NCBI RefSeq assembly: GCF_000702005.1
Contig: NZ_JNKI01000010.1
Span: 31,757 to 95,756 of the forward strand
Direction of reading: 5' to 3'
DNA from: Selenomonas sp. ND2010
Lineage (GTDB): Bacteria; Bacillota; Negativicutes; Selenomonadales; Selenomonadaceae
DNA: 64,000 nt
Position 1 is the first letter of the stretch; each line of letters opens with the position of its first letter. This document shows positions 7,884 to 16,505 of this stretch, in pieces. Made by a program: the position numbers and the translations under genes. The notes beneath the pieces were generated by a model, which did not search any database, was not told the DNA's origin, and saw only the letters and a list, made by a program, of their open reading frames with translations.

Positions 7884-9065
7884 TTAGTCTTTTACAATAC
7901 GCGGCAGCAAGCTCTCGCCCTTGGTCTTGAGGTCGCAGCCAAACATATCCGAAATCGTTGCCCCGATCATGGCAAATGTCGGATACGTTCCGAGATTGAC
8001 GCCCTCTTTAATCTGTTTGCCGTAAATCAGCAGAGGCACATACTCACGCGTATGGTCTGTCCCCGGTGCCCCCGGATCACAGCCATGATCTGCCGTAATC
8101 ATCAGCACATCATCATCCTTCATCTTCGCCATGAACTCGCCGAGCTGACGGTCAAACACCGTCGCAGCTTCCGCATAGCCATCGATGTTGCGGCGATGAC
8201 CATACTGCATGTCAAAATCAACGAGATTTACGAAGCAAAGACCCGTGAAATCTTCCTCCATGACTTTGAGCGTCTTTTCCATCCCATCGACATTGTCTTT
8301 GTTGATGCCCAGGCTGCGGCTGATGCTGCGGCCGGCAAAAATATCCGAAATTTTGCCAACCCCGATGGTATCGAGGCCTTTGCGCTGCAGCGCATCCATC
8401 ATCGTGTCTCCCGTCGGATCCAGCGAGAAATCATGGCGACGGGAAGTACGCGTATACTCCGGATAGCTGCCCACATACGGACGGGCAATGACACGGCCCA
8501 CGCCATGCTCGCCCTGCAGCATCTCACGAGCTGTCTTGCAGTAACCGTAGAGCTCTTCGACTGGTACATCTGCTTCATTCGCTGCAATCTGGAATACACT
8601 GTCGGCCGACGTATAAACGATCAAGCCGCCAGTTTTCTCCTGCTCACGGCCGTAATCATGGATAACGGCCGTACCGGAATACGGTTTGTTGCACAGGATC
8701 TTTTTACCGAAAGCCTTCTCGAGCTTTGCAATCAGATCAGCTGGGAAGCCATCCGGATACGTGGGAAGCGGACGCTCCGATACGATACCGGAAATCTCCC
8801 AATGACCAATGGTCGTATCTTTGCCGCGGGAAAGCTCACGCAGACGGGCAAAGCTGCCAATCGGTGCTGCCTCCGGCGAGCCACAGTCAACCCCATCGAT
8901 ATTGAACAGACCGAGTTTTTTCATATTCGGTGTATCATACTTCGGCGAAGCAACAATTGACTTCAACGTGTTGCATACATCATCGCCGAATTCCGGAGCA
9001 TCCGGCTCACGGCCAATACCATAGCTGTCCAGCACAATAATAAAGGCGCGTTTGAATTTACTCAT
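7884..9065 (-). CDS. deoB: Phosphopentomutase
   Basis: 393 aa, alkaline-phosphatase superfamily. The N-terminal metal motif is IIVLDSYGIGREPDA, the phospho-acceptor Thr lies in GKDTTIGHWE, and the C-terminal metal ligands are MITADHGCDPGAPGTDHTRE. It interconverts (deoxy)ribose 1- and 5-phosphate, linking nucleoside breakdown to central metabolism. The ATG at 9065 follows GGGAGGTC; the longer frame adds eight implausible residues. It is the first gene of the operon, preceded by the paired operator at 9181-9236. Confidence 0.97.
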   Translation of the reverse strand: MSKFKRAFIIVLDSYGIGREPDAPEFGDDVCNTLKSIVASPKYDTPNMKKLGLFNIDGVDCGSPEAAPIGSFARLRELSRGKDTTIGHWEISGIVSERPLPTYPDGFPADLIAKLEKAFGKKILCNKPYSGTAVIHDYGREQEKTGGLIVYTSADSVFQIAANEADVPVEELYGYCKTAREMLQGEHGVGRVIARPYVGSYPEYTRTSRRHDFSLDPTGDTMMDALQRKGLDTIGVGKISDIFAGRSISRSLGINKDNVDGMEKTLKVMEEDFTGLCFVNLVDFDMQYGHRRNIDGYAEAATVFDRQLGEFMAKMKDDDVLMITADHGCDPGAPGTDHTREYVPLLIYGKQIKEGVNLGTYPTFAMIGATISDMFGCDLKTKGESLLPRIVKD

Positions 9066-9180
9066 AAAAAAGACCTCCCATACCAAAAACAGTTCGTTAT
9101 GTTTATAATTATCTGACGATTACTGTTCTTAATCTTATCTTAGGTTGTTATTATTGTATCGCTTTCCGGCTTGTAATAAA

Positions 9181-9236
9181 AGGACACATGTCTCGAAACA
9201 ATTCGGATTCCCTCTTGTTTTCTAAACATGTGTCCT
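9181..9236. promoter_or_regulatory. Paired operator sites and candidate promoter of deoB-pdp-cdd
   Basis: AGGACACATGTCTC at 9181 and its inverted partner ACATGTGTCCT at 9226-9236 both match the nupC palindrome and lie 45 bp apart, about 120-170 bp upstream of deoB. On the minus strand TTGTTT - 17 bp - TATTAC would place the inner site between -35 and -10, suiting a repressor that binds both sites. Confidence 0.5.
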
Positions 9237-9267
9237 ATTTCTGCTATTCTTCCTCTTAGGTTCCTTC

Positions 9268-9816
9268 TTATTTTTTCGCAGGAAGTTCTAGCCCCTGTTC
9301 TTTGCGTGCCTGATATTCACGATCCAAGATTCCTAATATCACCAGATTTTCATATACCCCGTTGGTAAGAATCGTCTCACGAATCAAACCTTCCCGCACC
9401 ATTCCTTCTGATTCATAGAGATGCAAGGCCCGTACGTTATAGTCCTTACAATCCATCCAGGCGCGGTGAAACTTCAAATCATCAAACGACCAGGCCTTCA
9501 ATAATTTCATGGCTTCGTGACCATAGCCAACGCCTTTTTTCTCGATGATAACATGGGTCCACTCGATTTCCTTCGCCTCAGTCGTGAGCCCATTAATCAT
9601 CAAATATCCCACCGGACTTCCCGTCTCTCTTTCCTCAACAATGATGTCCATAGCCGCTTTACTTTCACGAATAAGCTTTGTATGAAAATCCCGGTCAAAA
9701 GGGACAATAAACTTGAGATTCTCTGGCTCATATTCCAGTTTCATGATATAACCAAGGTCGGATAAATCTGCCTTTCTCAATTGGAGGCGTTCTCCGACGT
9801 GCAGAATTTCTGCCAT
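9268..9816 (-). CDS. GNAT family N-acetyltransferase (RimJ/RimL-like)
   Basis: 182 aa single-domain acetyltransferase. The motif A region IIEKKGVGYGHEAMKLLKAW (about 92-110) binds acetyl-CoA; RAWMDCKDYNVRALHLYESEGM is the typical strand-helix-strand end of the fold, close to SpeG/RimJ relatives. The substrate is unknown. The ATG follows GGAG. It is monocistronic, between the deo operators and the divergent mscS. Confidence 0.85.
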   Translation of the reverse strand: MAEILHVGERLQLRKADLSDLGYIMKLEYEPENLKFIVPFDRDFHTKLIRESKAAMDIIVEERETGSPVGYLMINGLTTEAKEIEWTHVIIEKKGVGYGHEAMKLLKAWSFDDLKFHRAWMDCKDYNVRALHLYESEGMVREGLIRETILTNGVYENLVILGILDREYQARKEQGLELPAKK

Positions 9817-9928
9817 ACTATCGCTCCATTCCTATTTTGGTTTTTCTTTTTCCTATTATATAGTATAATAATTGTATTTTCGAATTCAAGTGATTCAATC
9901 ACTGTCATAGGTACAAGGGGGTTTTATT

Positions 9929-10996
9929 TTGTCTACTATCGAATGGATGTCCTGGATTGATTGGGCGCATCTTTTAGAAATGCTTATCCTGCCGGGCTGC
10001 ATCCTCACCGTTGCCCTTACTGCTGGTATCACCATCAACCGCATCATCCATCGGCGCGTTTCCCGCCATATCTCCACCGATGAGACCACCTGGCAATTCA
10101 TCTTTGTCAACGCCCTCCGCGGAGTGCCAATCTCCCTCTGCCTCGTCGTCGGTCTCTATTGGATTGTCAACACCAGTCATCTAAGTGAACCACTCGTCAG
10201 GATTTTCTCCTATGTTTTGTTCACCGTTATCATTCTGTCAATCACCCGGGTTATTGCCCGTACCGTAAATGGCATCATCGATATGCAAATCGAACGCTCT
10301 GAGCAAAAGATGCCAAAGACCACTTTGCTGAATGCCATTGTCAACGGCATCATCTATGCGATGGGCATCCTCGTCATTCTTCAATACTATGGGATTTCCA
10401 TTGCCCCCATCCTGACCGCCCTGGGCGTCGGTGGTATGGCCGTAGCCCTCTCCCTGCAGGAAACGCTGGCCAACATCTTCTCGGGTCTGCACCTGATTCT
10501 TTCCAAACAGTTGCGCATCGGCGATTACATCCGCCTGAGCAGCGGCGAAGAAGGCCGGGTCACCGATATTACCTGGCGCTTCACGACCATCGTTCCAGCT
10601 GGCGATGCCAATATGGTAGTGGTCCCGAATCAAAAAATCGCTTCCTCCAATATCACCAATTTCAGCATGCCTCGCCGCGACATCGTCATCCGCATTCCCA
10701 TCGGGGTCGCTTATGACAGCGACCTCGAAAAAGTCGAGCGCGTGACCGTCGAGGTTGCCGAAACCATTCTGGAGCAAGTCGATAAAGATGTGAAGATAAA
10801 GCCAGCCGTTCGCTTCCACACCTTTGGCGACTCGAGCATCGATTTCAATGTCATCATGCATTCGAGCCGCTTCGACCATCAATTTCTACTCAAACACGAA
10901 TTTATCAAAGCCCTGACAAAACGCTATCGGGAAGAAGGAATCGAAATCCCCTATCCGATTCGCACCGTTATTCAAGCAGACCAATCGCCACAATGA
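9929..10996 (+). CDS. MscS-family mechanosensitive ion channel
   Basis: 355 aa. Three to four N-terminal membrane helices are followed by the pore helix LGVGGMAVALSLQETLANIFSGLHL (about 167-192) and the cytoplasmic beta domain (IGDYIRLSSGEEGRVTDITWR, VVVPNQKIASSNITNFS). It releases solutes on osmotic down-shock. The start is TTG at 9929 behind AAGGGGG. The gene stands alone on the plus strand. Confidence 0.93.
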   Translation: MSTIEWMSWIDWAHLLEMLILPGCILTVALTAGITINRIIHRRVSRHISTDETTWQFIFVNALRGVPISLCLVVGLYWIVNTSHLSEPLVRIFSYVLFTVIILSITRVIARTVNGIIDMQIERSEQKMPKTTLLNAIVNGIIYAMGILVILQYYGISIAPILTALGVGGMAVALSLQETLANIFSGLHLILSKQLRIGDYIRLSSGEEGRVTDITWRFTTIVPAGDANMVVVPNQKIASSNITNFSMPRRDIVIRIPIGVAYDSDLEKVERVTVEVAETILEQVDKDVKIKPAVRFHTFGDSSIDFNVIMHSSRFDHQFLLKHEFIKALTKRYREEGIEIPYPIRTVIQADQSPQ

Positions 10997-11001
10997 CCTC
11001 T

Positions 11002-11161
11002 TGTGGATAACTTTTTTCTTCAAGAAAGATTATTCATCCCTTATCTTTCTCGCGAATCGAACAACACGCAGATTTCATAGATTCCCCTGCGGTTCGTGAA
11101 GAAAATAGTCTGCATAAACTACCAAAATCTCGGATAACATACAGTTTTATTCTGTGGATAA
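11002..11161 (-). promoter_or_regulatory. Two perfect DnaA-box nonamers in the mscS-nrd intergenic region
   Basis: TGTGGATAA occurs at 11002-11010 and 11153-11161, each the exact complement of the DnaA box TTATCCACA. The second is about 45 bp upstream of the -35 of the nrdD-like/nrdG unit, which fits DnaA control of ribonucleotide reductase genes. The rest of the 320-bp gap shows no ORF. There are only two boxes and no AT-rich unwinding element cluster, so it is not called an origin. Confidence 0.5.
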
Positions 11162-11205
11162 GCCTGTGCATTATATGCCACAAACAACTATATGTAGTAT
11201 TTCTA

Positions 11206-11235
11206 TTGACTATCACACCATATATATTGTATAAT
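11206..11235 (+). promoter_or_regulatory. Promoter of the nrdD-like / nrdG unit
   Basis: TTGACT (11206-11211) and TATAAT (11230-11235) with an 18-bp spacer; start expected near 11242, about 75 bases before the first gene. Confidence 0.7.
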
Positions 11236-11316
11236 TTTCTTGCAAGCGGAAAACGCGCTGTTTGCACCATTATTAATAAATAAGCAGGATTAAGTATAAA
11301 AGGACAGGTGGATTAC

Positions 11317-11604
11317 ATGTTAGTGAATGGCATTGACGTGACCGTAGAAGGTCTCGAAGATATTTCCGAACAGGAAATCGTGAATTATATCGACTATGTC
11401 GAGAATAAAACCAACGAAAAACTCGACACCCTCCATATTTCCGCTGCGGGTAACGACGATGTCAACATCGATTACGTTCTCCAGCCGCAGAAATTTGAAC
11501 GCATCCGCCGCATCACCGGCTATCTGGTCGGCACAATCGACCGCTGGAACGATGCAAAACGCGCCGAAGAACACGACCGTGTTAAACATGGGATGCGACA
11601 CTAA
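11317..11604 (+). CDS. Miniature NrdD C-terminal-like protein
   Basis: 95 aa, from the ATG at 11317 behind AGGTGG. Its last 40 residues (FERIRRITGYLVGTIDRWNDAKRAEEHDRVKHG) resemble the extreme C-terminus of class III ribonucleotide reductase NrdD (R+TGYL...D+WN..K..E..DR..H), the part around the glycyl radical site. The four zinc cysteines are absent; there is no cysteine at all. The N-terminal half (VTVEGLEDISEQEIVNYIDYVENKTNEKLDTLHIS) is acidic and unassigned. It sits directly before nrdG, the activase that makes the radical. It may be a separate NrdD subunit, a radical spare part, or an activase accessory; this is inference. No full nrdD is in the window. Confidence 0.7.
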   Translation: MLVNGIDVTVEGLEDISEQEIVNYIDYVENKTNEKLDTLHISAAGNDDVNIDYVLQPQKFERIRRITGYLVGTIDRWNDAKRAEEHDRVKHGMRH

Positions 11605-11622
11605 AAACACAATTGCCAAAAA

Positions 11623-11646
11623 CCTTCCTCGTTGAGGAAGGTTTTT
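11623..11646 (+). terminator. Hairpin terminator between nrdD-like gene and nrdG
   Basis: CCTTCCTC-GTT-GAGGAAGG followed by five T, with five A before it. It lies 20 bp before the nrdG start, so it may attenuate rather than fully stop transcription into nrdG. Confidence 0.75.
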
Positions 11647-11668
11647 CTATGAAAGGAAGTCTACATCC

Positions 11669-12172
11669 ATGAAACTCAGAATCGCCGGCATTGTTGACGA
11701 CTCCGTTGTCGACGGCGAGGGCATGCGGCTCACCGTATTCACCCAGGGATGCCCTCACCACTGCCCTGGCTGCCATAACCCCGACACCCACGATTTTCAA
11801 GGTGGCCGGGAAACCACGCCCGAGGCCATCATCGCCGAAATCGACAAAAACCCCCTTCTTTCTGGCGTAACTTTCAGCGGTGGAGAACCCTTCATGCAGC
11901 CCGCTCCACTCACACGACTTGCCAAGGACGTCCATGCCCGCGGCCTGGACGTCTGGAGCTACAGCGGCTACACCCTCGAAGAACTCATGGCCCGTCACAA
12001 TCCTGCCATCAACGCCCTGCTCGAAGAAATCGATGTACTGGTAGACGGAAAATACCTGGAGGAACAACGCGATCTCACCCTGAGCTTCCGCGGCAGCCGC
12101 AATCAACGCATCATCGACCTGAATGCCTGGCGCAAGACAGGCAAAATAAAACTTCTATATGCAAACGAATAA
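11669..12172 (+). CDS. nrdG: Anaerobic ribonucleoside-triphosphate reductase activating protein
   Basis: 167 aa radical SAM enzyme. The 4Fe-4S ligands are Cys28, Cys32 and Cys35 (CPHHCPGC), followed by HNPDTHDF and the SAM-binding GVTFSGGEPFMQ. It abstracts hydrogen to place the glycyl radical on NrdD, enabling dNTP synthesis without oxygen. The length is normal for NrdG. The ATG follows AAGGAAG. It is separated from the small NrdD-like gene by a hairpin, and the catalytic NrdD itself must be encoded elsewhere. Confidence 0.95.
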   Translation: MKLRIAGIVDDSVVDGEGMRLTVFTQGCPHHCPGCHNPDTHDFQGGRETTPEAIIAEIDKNPLLSGVTFSGGEPFMQPAPLTRLAKDVHARGLDVWSYSGYTLEELMARHNPAINALLEEIDVLVDGKYLEEQRDLTLSFRGSRNQRIIDLNAWRKTGKIKLLYANE

Positions 12173-12223
12173 AAGTCACGGATAATGAATAGACGTAACC
12201 GCCATCATTATCCGTGACTTTTT
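12171..12223 (+). terminator. Bidirectional terminator between nrdG and usp
   Basis: AAAAGTCACGGATAATG pairs perfectly with CATTATCCGTGACTTTTT around an 18-base loop. A/T tails on both sides let it end nrdG (+) and the converging universal stress gene (-). Confidence 0.9.
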
Positions 12224-12248
12224 GTATGGAAATGTACGACAAGGAATC

Positions 12249-12665
12249 TTATTTTACGACCAGTACCGGGCACTTCGACTGCTCTACGATATACTGGCTG
12301 ACACTGCCCAGAAGAACTCCTTTGACAACGCCCAGGCCGCGGCTGCCCATGACAATGAGGTCCATATCATTGCTGGCGGCAAAGTCGAGAATAACTACTG
12401 CAGGAGAGCCCGTCTCCGAGAAAGCTTCTTTTTCCACATCGGACGGTACCATCTGCATCGCGCGGTCCAAAATGACATTGCCAGCTTTTGTTACTGCTTC
12501 CAAGATTGCATCGGACAAGCAGGCATTGATTGCCAACTGATTGATGTTTGCTACATACAAAAAGTTAAGTTTTGCCTCGCAAGCTTCCGCTAAAGCAATT
12601 GCCTGAGCAACCGCACGATCCGAACCTTCCGATCCATCTACTGGTACAAGGATATTCTTCATCAT
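12249..12665 (-). CDS. Universal stress protein (UspA family)
   Basis: 138 aa single Usp domain. The N-terminus MMKNILVPVDGSEGSDRAV and the ATP-binding loop GSRGLGVVKGVLLGSVS (G-x2-G-x9-GS) are intact, so it is of the nucleotide-binding type. The ATG at 12665 follows AAGGGGG; the longer frame has no ribosome site. It lies 31 bp after another usp gene on the same strand, forming a tandem pair that probably arose by duplication. Confidence 0.92.
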   Translation of the reverse strand: MMKNILVPVDGSEGSDRAVAQAIALAEACEAKLNFLYVANINQLAINACLSDAILEAVTKAGNVILDRAMQMVPSDVEKEAFSETGSPAVVILDFAASNDMDLIVMGSRGLGVVKGVLLGSVSQYIVEQSKCPVLVVK

Positions 12666-12696
12666 AATATTTACCCCCTTGATAAAATGGCTTCCA

Positions 12697-13128
12697 TTAT
12701 CTGGCCACTGCCACAGAAACCTCTGCCCGTTCAACGATTTCCTGACTAACACTTCCGAGCAAAAGTCCCTTCATAAAACCAAGGCCACGACAGCCGACCA
12801 CGATAAGTCCTGTCTGCTTTTCCTGCGCAAAACGCAAAATCTCATCAGCGGGAATTCCCGTACGACGATGATACTCTGCCGTAACCGAAGGCGGAACATG
12901 CTTCCTCGCTCGTTCCAACGCTTCCTTCTCCATTACCTCGACAGAGCCGGCTATCGTCTCCGGCAGCCAGGACTCTTCTTCTGCATCCGTATCCTTATCA
13001 AAATAAGAAACATGCAGAATATCGAGCACTGCCCCTGTAGGTTCCGCCAATGACGCGGCGAACTCTACAGCCCGCTCAGCCCCGTCTGACGCATCAACAG
13101 GAACAAGGATACGGGTAAGTTTCTTCAT
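12697..13128 (-). CDS. Universal stress protein (UspA family), second copy
   Basis: 143 aa. MKKLTRILVPVDASDGAERAVEFA opens the Usp fold, and GCRGLGFMKGLLLGSVSQ is the G-x2-G-x9-GS loop for ATP. The start at 13128 has GGGGGAGG seven bases upstream. It precedes and is probably co-transcribed with the other usp gene. The two share the same loop but differ elsewhere, so they may answer different stresses. Confidence 0.92.
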   Translation of the reverse strand: MKKLTRILVPVDASDGAERAVEFAASLAEPTGAVLDILHVSYFDKDTDAEEESWLPETIAGSVEVMEKEALERARKHVPPSVTAEYHRRTGIPADEILRFAQEKQTGLIVVGCRGLGFMKGLLLGSVSQEIVERAEVSVAVAR

Positions 13129-13233
13129 CTGGATTCCTCCCCCGTGAGTCTTATATTGTATAGTTCGCTTAATTTCCACAAAATTCCTCTAATTTTTATA
13201 AAACTAGCGAAATTTTTCTAGCCGAAAATCACG

Positions 13234-13263
13234 TTGACAATAATTGTAAAAAGATGATAAACT
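13234..13263 (+). promoter_or_regulatory. Candidate ilvA promoter
   Basis: TTGACA (13234-13239) and TAAACT (13258-13263), spacer 18 bp, about 100 bp before the ilvA start. Confidence 0.4.
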
Positions 13264-13365
13264 TTATTAAACATTTATGGACGTTTTTCCGATATTATAT
13301 CACCATTAATGTAAATCCATTCTTAATTTTCAATATAACTGTTTTTATATCAAGGAGGCCTTTTC

Positions 13366-14616
13366 ATGCCGAAAAAAGAAACCGCAGCTCCATCCAATCA
13401 GGAGATCGTTGCCGCTACCACTATTTCCGGCGTCTATCAAGCAGCCCGTCAGCTTGAAGGTGTCGTCAAGAAAACACCGCTGATTCCCAGCGATTTTTTC
13501 TCGGAATTATCCGGCAATCAGGTATATCTCAAACCAGAAAATCTCCAGCATACTGGTGCTTTCAAGCTGCGTGGCGCCTATAATAAAATAAGCCAACTGA
13601 CAGAAAGTGAGCGCGCCAAGGGTGTCATCACGGCCTCTGCCGGCAACCATGCGCAAGGCGTTGCCTATGCGGCACAAAAACTCGGTGTTAAAGCCGTCAT
13701 CTGTATGCCAGCGACCACCCCAATCCTTAAGGTTGAAGGCACGAAAGCGTTAGGAGCAGAAGTTGTTCTTCACGGGGATGGTTTTGACGATGCCTATGCC
13801 TACAGTCTAGAATTGCAAAAAAAATACGGCTATGTCTACATTCACCCCTTCAACGATTTACAAGTTCTCCTCGGGCAGGGCACTACTGCTCTTGAAATCA
13901 TCGATGCCTGCAAGGATATCGATGCGATTCTCGTACCGATTGGCGGTGGTGGTTTTGCTTCCGGCGTTGCCTTGGCTACGAAACTCGTCAATCCCGACAT
14001 CAAAGTCATCGGTGTTGAGCCAGAAAATGCAGCCTGCATGAAAGCAGCTCTCGATAACGATAAAATCCTTACGTTAGACAGCGCTGATACCGTAGCCGAT
14101 GGCTGTGCCGTAAAAACCGCCGGCACCCTTACCTTTGAATTCTGCAAGAAATATCTTGACGAAATCATCACGGTTTCAGAAATGGAAATCATGGGCGCCC
14201 TGCTGGCCCTCATCGAAAAACACAAACTCATTGCCGAAGGTGCCGGTGTTCTTTCGCTGGCAGCACTGACCAAACTTCCATTCAAAGGGAAGAAAGTCGC
14301 CGCTATCGTCAGTGGCGGCAACATTGATATCTCCATGATTTCCGCATTGATTGAAAAAGCCCTGATTGCCCGCAGCCGTGTATTCTGTTTTGCGGTTCCA
14401 CTGCCGGATAAACCAGGACAGCTTCTCAACGTTTCCCGCATTCTGGCCGAGGAAAACGCCAACGTCATCGAGCTCAATCACAACCAGGCCAAAGTCACCG
14501 ACAGCTTCAAAAAAGTCGTTTTGGAAGTCACGGTAGAAACCCATAACGAGGAACACGTCAATCGCATCATCGGCGCCCTGAACAAGAATGGCTACGAAGT
14601 AGATCGCCTCTATTGA
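13366..14616 (+). CDS. ilvA: Threonine ammonia-lyase (threonine dehydratase) with ACT domain
   Basis: 416 aa PLP enzyme. The PLP lysine lies in GAFKLRGAYNK (about residue 67), the phosphate-binding loop is GGGGFASG, and ASAGNHAQG is conserved. Residues about 340-416 form one ACT regulatory domain (VPLPDKPGQLLNVSRILAEENANVIELNHNQ). It deaminates threonine to 2-oxobutanoate for isoleucine synthesis or for propionate-type catabolism; with one ACT domain it resembles the shorter TdcB/IlvA class. The ATG follows AAGGAGG. It stands alone, with a terminator at 14636. The ilvBN genes are about 25 kb away. Confidence 0.93.
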   Translation: MPKKETAAPSNQEIVAATTISGVYQAARQLEGVVKKTPLIPSDFFSELSGNQVYLKPENLQHTGAFKLRGAYNKISQLTESERAKGVITASAGNHAQGVAYAAQKLGVKAVICMPATTPILKVEGTKALGAEVVLHGDGFDDAYAYSLELQKKYGYVYIHPFNDLQVLLGQGTTALEIIDACKDIDAILVPIGGGGFASGVALATKLVNPDIKVIGVEPENAACMKAALDNDKILTLDSADTVADGCAVKTAGTLTFEFCKKYLDEIITVSEMEIMGALLALIEKHKLIAEGAGVLSLAALTKLPFKGKKVAAIVSGGNIDISMISALIEKALIARSRVFCFAVPLPDKPGQLLNVSRILAEENANVIELNHNQAKVTDSFKKVVLEVTVETHNEEHVNRIIGALNKNGYEVDRLY

Positions 14617-14635
14617 TAGTATTCGTACAGCATTT

Positions 14636-14662
14636 GAACCCGGTTTTCTCCGGGTTCTTTTT
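14636..14662 (+). terminator. ilvA terminator
   Basis: GAACCCGG-TTTTCT-CCGGGTTC with five T after it, 20 bp past the ilvA stop. Confidence 0.88.
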
Positions 14663-14825
14663 CTTTCCCTCCCACTGTATTGTTATTCACAGTTTTCTAA
14701 AAATAGGACCTTTTATCTTTCGCATTGACTTTTTTAGTACCTACTTATATAATGAAGTATCTTATTTATATATTATTAATATTTTTTTACGATGATCTGT
14801 CATCAAAAGAAAGGAATGAACTCAT

Positions 14826-16361
14826 TTGGTTCTACTCGCACTGTCCCCAATTCTTTGGTTGGTCGTTGCGCTGAGCATCCTTCATATGCCCGGTCACAAG
14901 GCCTGCCTCCTGGCCCTCCTCATCTCGATTGTCGTCGGCATGGGGCTCTATGATATGACCGCTGTGCACGCTTTCCAGGCTTTCCTCGAAGGTGTTGCCC
15001 TGGCTTGCTGGCCAATCCTTTTGGTCATCATCGCCGCAATCTTTACGTACAATCTTTCCCTTCACACCAAAGGCATGGACGTCATCAAGAAAATGCTCAC
15101 TTCGGTCAGCCATGACCGCCGCGTGCTGATTCTCTTGATTGGCTGGGGTTTCGGTGGATTCCTCGAGGGTATGGCTGGCTTTGGTACGGCCATTGCGATA
15201 CCGGCAGGTATGCTTGCCGGCATCGGCATCAACCCCATTATGGCTGCCTCGGTCTGCCTGATTGCCAATTCCGTGCCGACTGCTTATGGCTCCATCGGTA
15301 TTCCTCTCGTCACGCTGGGCAGCGTTACGGGCAATGACCCAACCACGCTTGCTACCTACACTTGCCTGCAGCTTGCTCCGCTGACGATTCTCTGCCCGAC
15401 CCTTATGACCATCGTTGCTGGCGGCGGAAAGCTCAAGGCGCTGAAAGGCATGTCCATCATGTGCATTGCAGCAGCTCTTGGCTTCCTTATCCCCGAGCTG
15501 ATTGTCGCTTACTTCATGGGCCCAGAACTGGCTGTTGTTGCCGGCGCTATTGGTGCCATGGGCGCCATTGTCGGCTGCGCCAAACTGTTCCCGGTAAACG
15601 ACCCGGAATATGCTATGCCTGCTCATGATGACGAAGAGCCTGTTACTGCTGCTGGCGGTCTCAAGGCTTGGCTGCCGTTCATCTTGATTTTCGTATTCCT
15701 GCTGGCTACGTCAAAACTCGTTCCGGCACTTCATGATCCGCTTAACCTCATCAAGACTTCGGTCCTCATCTACGATGGCGAAGGCGGTGCACCGTATACC
15801 TTTACCTGGGTTGCTACGCCAGGTATTCTGATTCTCCTGGCGGCTTTCATTGGTGGCAGCGTACAGGGTGCTGCTTTGGGCGAGATGCTTCGCGTTCTCA
15901 AGCAGACTGTCATCAATCTGCGTTTCACGATTGTTACCATCATCGCGGTCATCGCTACGGCAAAAGTCATGGGCTATGCCGGCATGACCCATGAAATCGC
16001 GGAAACTGCTGTTGCTGCCACGGGTACTGCTTATCCGTGCATTGCAGCTTTCATTGGCTCCATCGGTACATTCATCACCGGTTCTGCCACCTCCAGCTGC
16101 GTGCTGTTTGGTAAACTGCAGACCGACTCCGCCCTGGCAATCGGTGCAACGCCAGCTGCACAGGCTTGGATCGCCGCTGCTAATGCTACGGGTGCCTGCG
16201 CTGGCAAAATGGTATCTCCACAGAGTATCGCCATCGCAGTTGCTTCGATTGGCGTTACCGGTGTTGATGGCCAGCTGCTGAAGTTCGCAGTTAAATACTA
16301 TGTGCCGTTCGTCATCGTCATGGGCCTCATCGTTTACTTCGGCCAGAGTGTCGTAGGCTAA
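14826..16361 (+). CDS. lctP: L-lactate permease family transporter
   Basis: 511 aa with about 12-14 hydrophobic segments. The family block GGFLEGMAGFGTAIAIPAGML (about 109-129), NSVPTAYGSIGIPLVT, and GSIGTFITGSATSSCVLFGKLQ plus GAMVSPQS-like ACAGKMVSPQSIAIA near the end match LctP/LldP. It imports or exports lactate or glycolate with protons, in line with lactate use by these anaerobes. The start is TTG at 14826 with AAAGGA upstream; an ATG at 14816 is out of frame. It is monocistronic. Confidence 0.92.
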   Translation: MVLLALSPILWLVVALSILHMPGHKACLLALLISIVVGMGLYDMTAVHAFQAFLEGVALACWPILLVIIAAIFTYNLSLHTKGMDVIKKMLTSVSHDRRVLILLIGWGFGGFLEGMAGFGTAIAIPAGMLAGIGINPIMAASVCLIANSVPTAYGSIGIPLVTLGSVTGNDPTTLATYTCLQLAPLTILCPTLMTIVAGGGKLKALKGMSIMCIAAALGFLIPELIVAYFMGPELAVVAGAIGAMGAIVGCAKLFPVNDPEYAMPAHDDEEPVTAAGGLKAWLPFILIFVFLLATSKLVPALHDPLNLIKTSVLIYDGEGGAPYTFTWVATPGILILLAAFIGGSVQGAALGEMLRVLKQTVINLRFTIVTIIAVIATAKVMGYAGMTHEIAETAVAATGTAYPCIAAFIGSIGTFITGSATSSCVLFGKLQTDSALAIGATPAAQAWIAAANATGACAGKMVSPQSIAIAVASIGVTGVDGQLLKFAVKYYVPFVIVMGLIVYFGQSVVG

Positions 16362-16395
16362 GCGAATCAAAACATTATCTTGCTAACCACTTTTA

Positions 16396-16427
16396 AAAGC
16401 GGCTGTCGATTCCGGCAGCCGCTTTTT
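16396..16427 (+). terminator. Terminator of the lactate permease gene
   Basis: AAAGCGGCTG - 10-base loop - CAGCCGCTTTTT, a perfect stem, 34 bp past the stop. Confidence 0.9.
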
Positions 16428-16466
16428 GCTTGCGTGGCTTAGATATATGTCTTCCTTCGCGTTATA

Positions 16467-16475
16467 TGCTATACT
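16467..16475 (+). promoter_or_regulatory. Extended -10 promoter of the MurNAc cluster
   Basis: TGCTATACT, an extended -10, lies about 30 bp before murQ, with no good -35. The start is expected near 16482. Confidence 0.5.
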
Positions 16476-16505
16476 AAGGATAAACAATGCCAAAAGGAGA
16501 ACATA

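Noticed and set aside
7875..8960. 361-aa open frame antisense to deoB
   Set aside because: Mirror of deoB, with no start site and no recognisable motif.
11002..11161. Replication origin
   Set aside because: Only two DnaA boxes, no dnaA-dnaN genes and no AT-rich repeat cluster.
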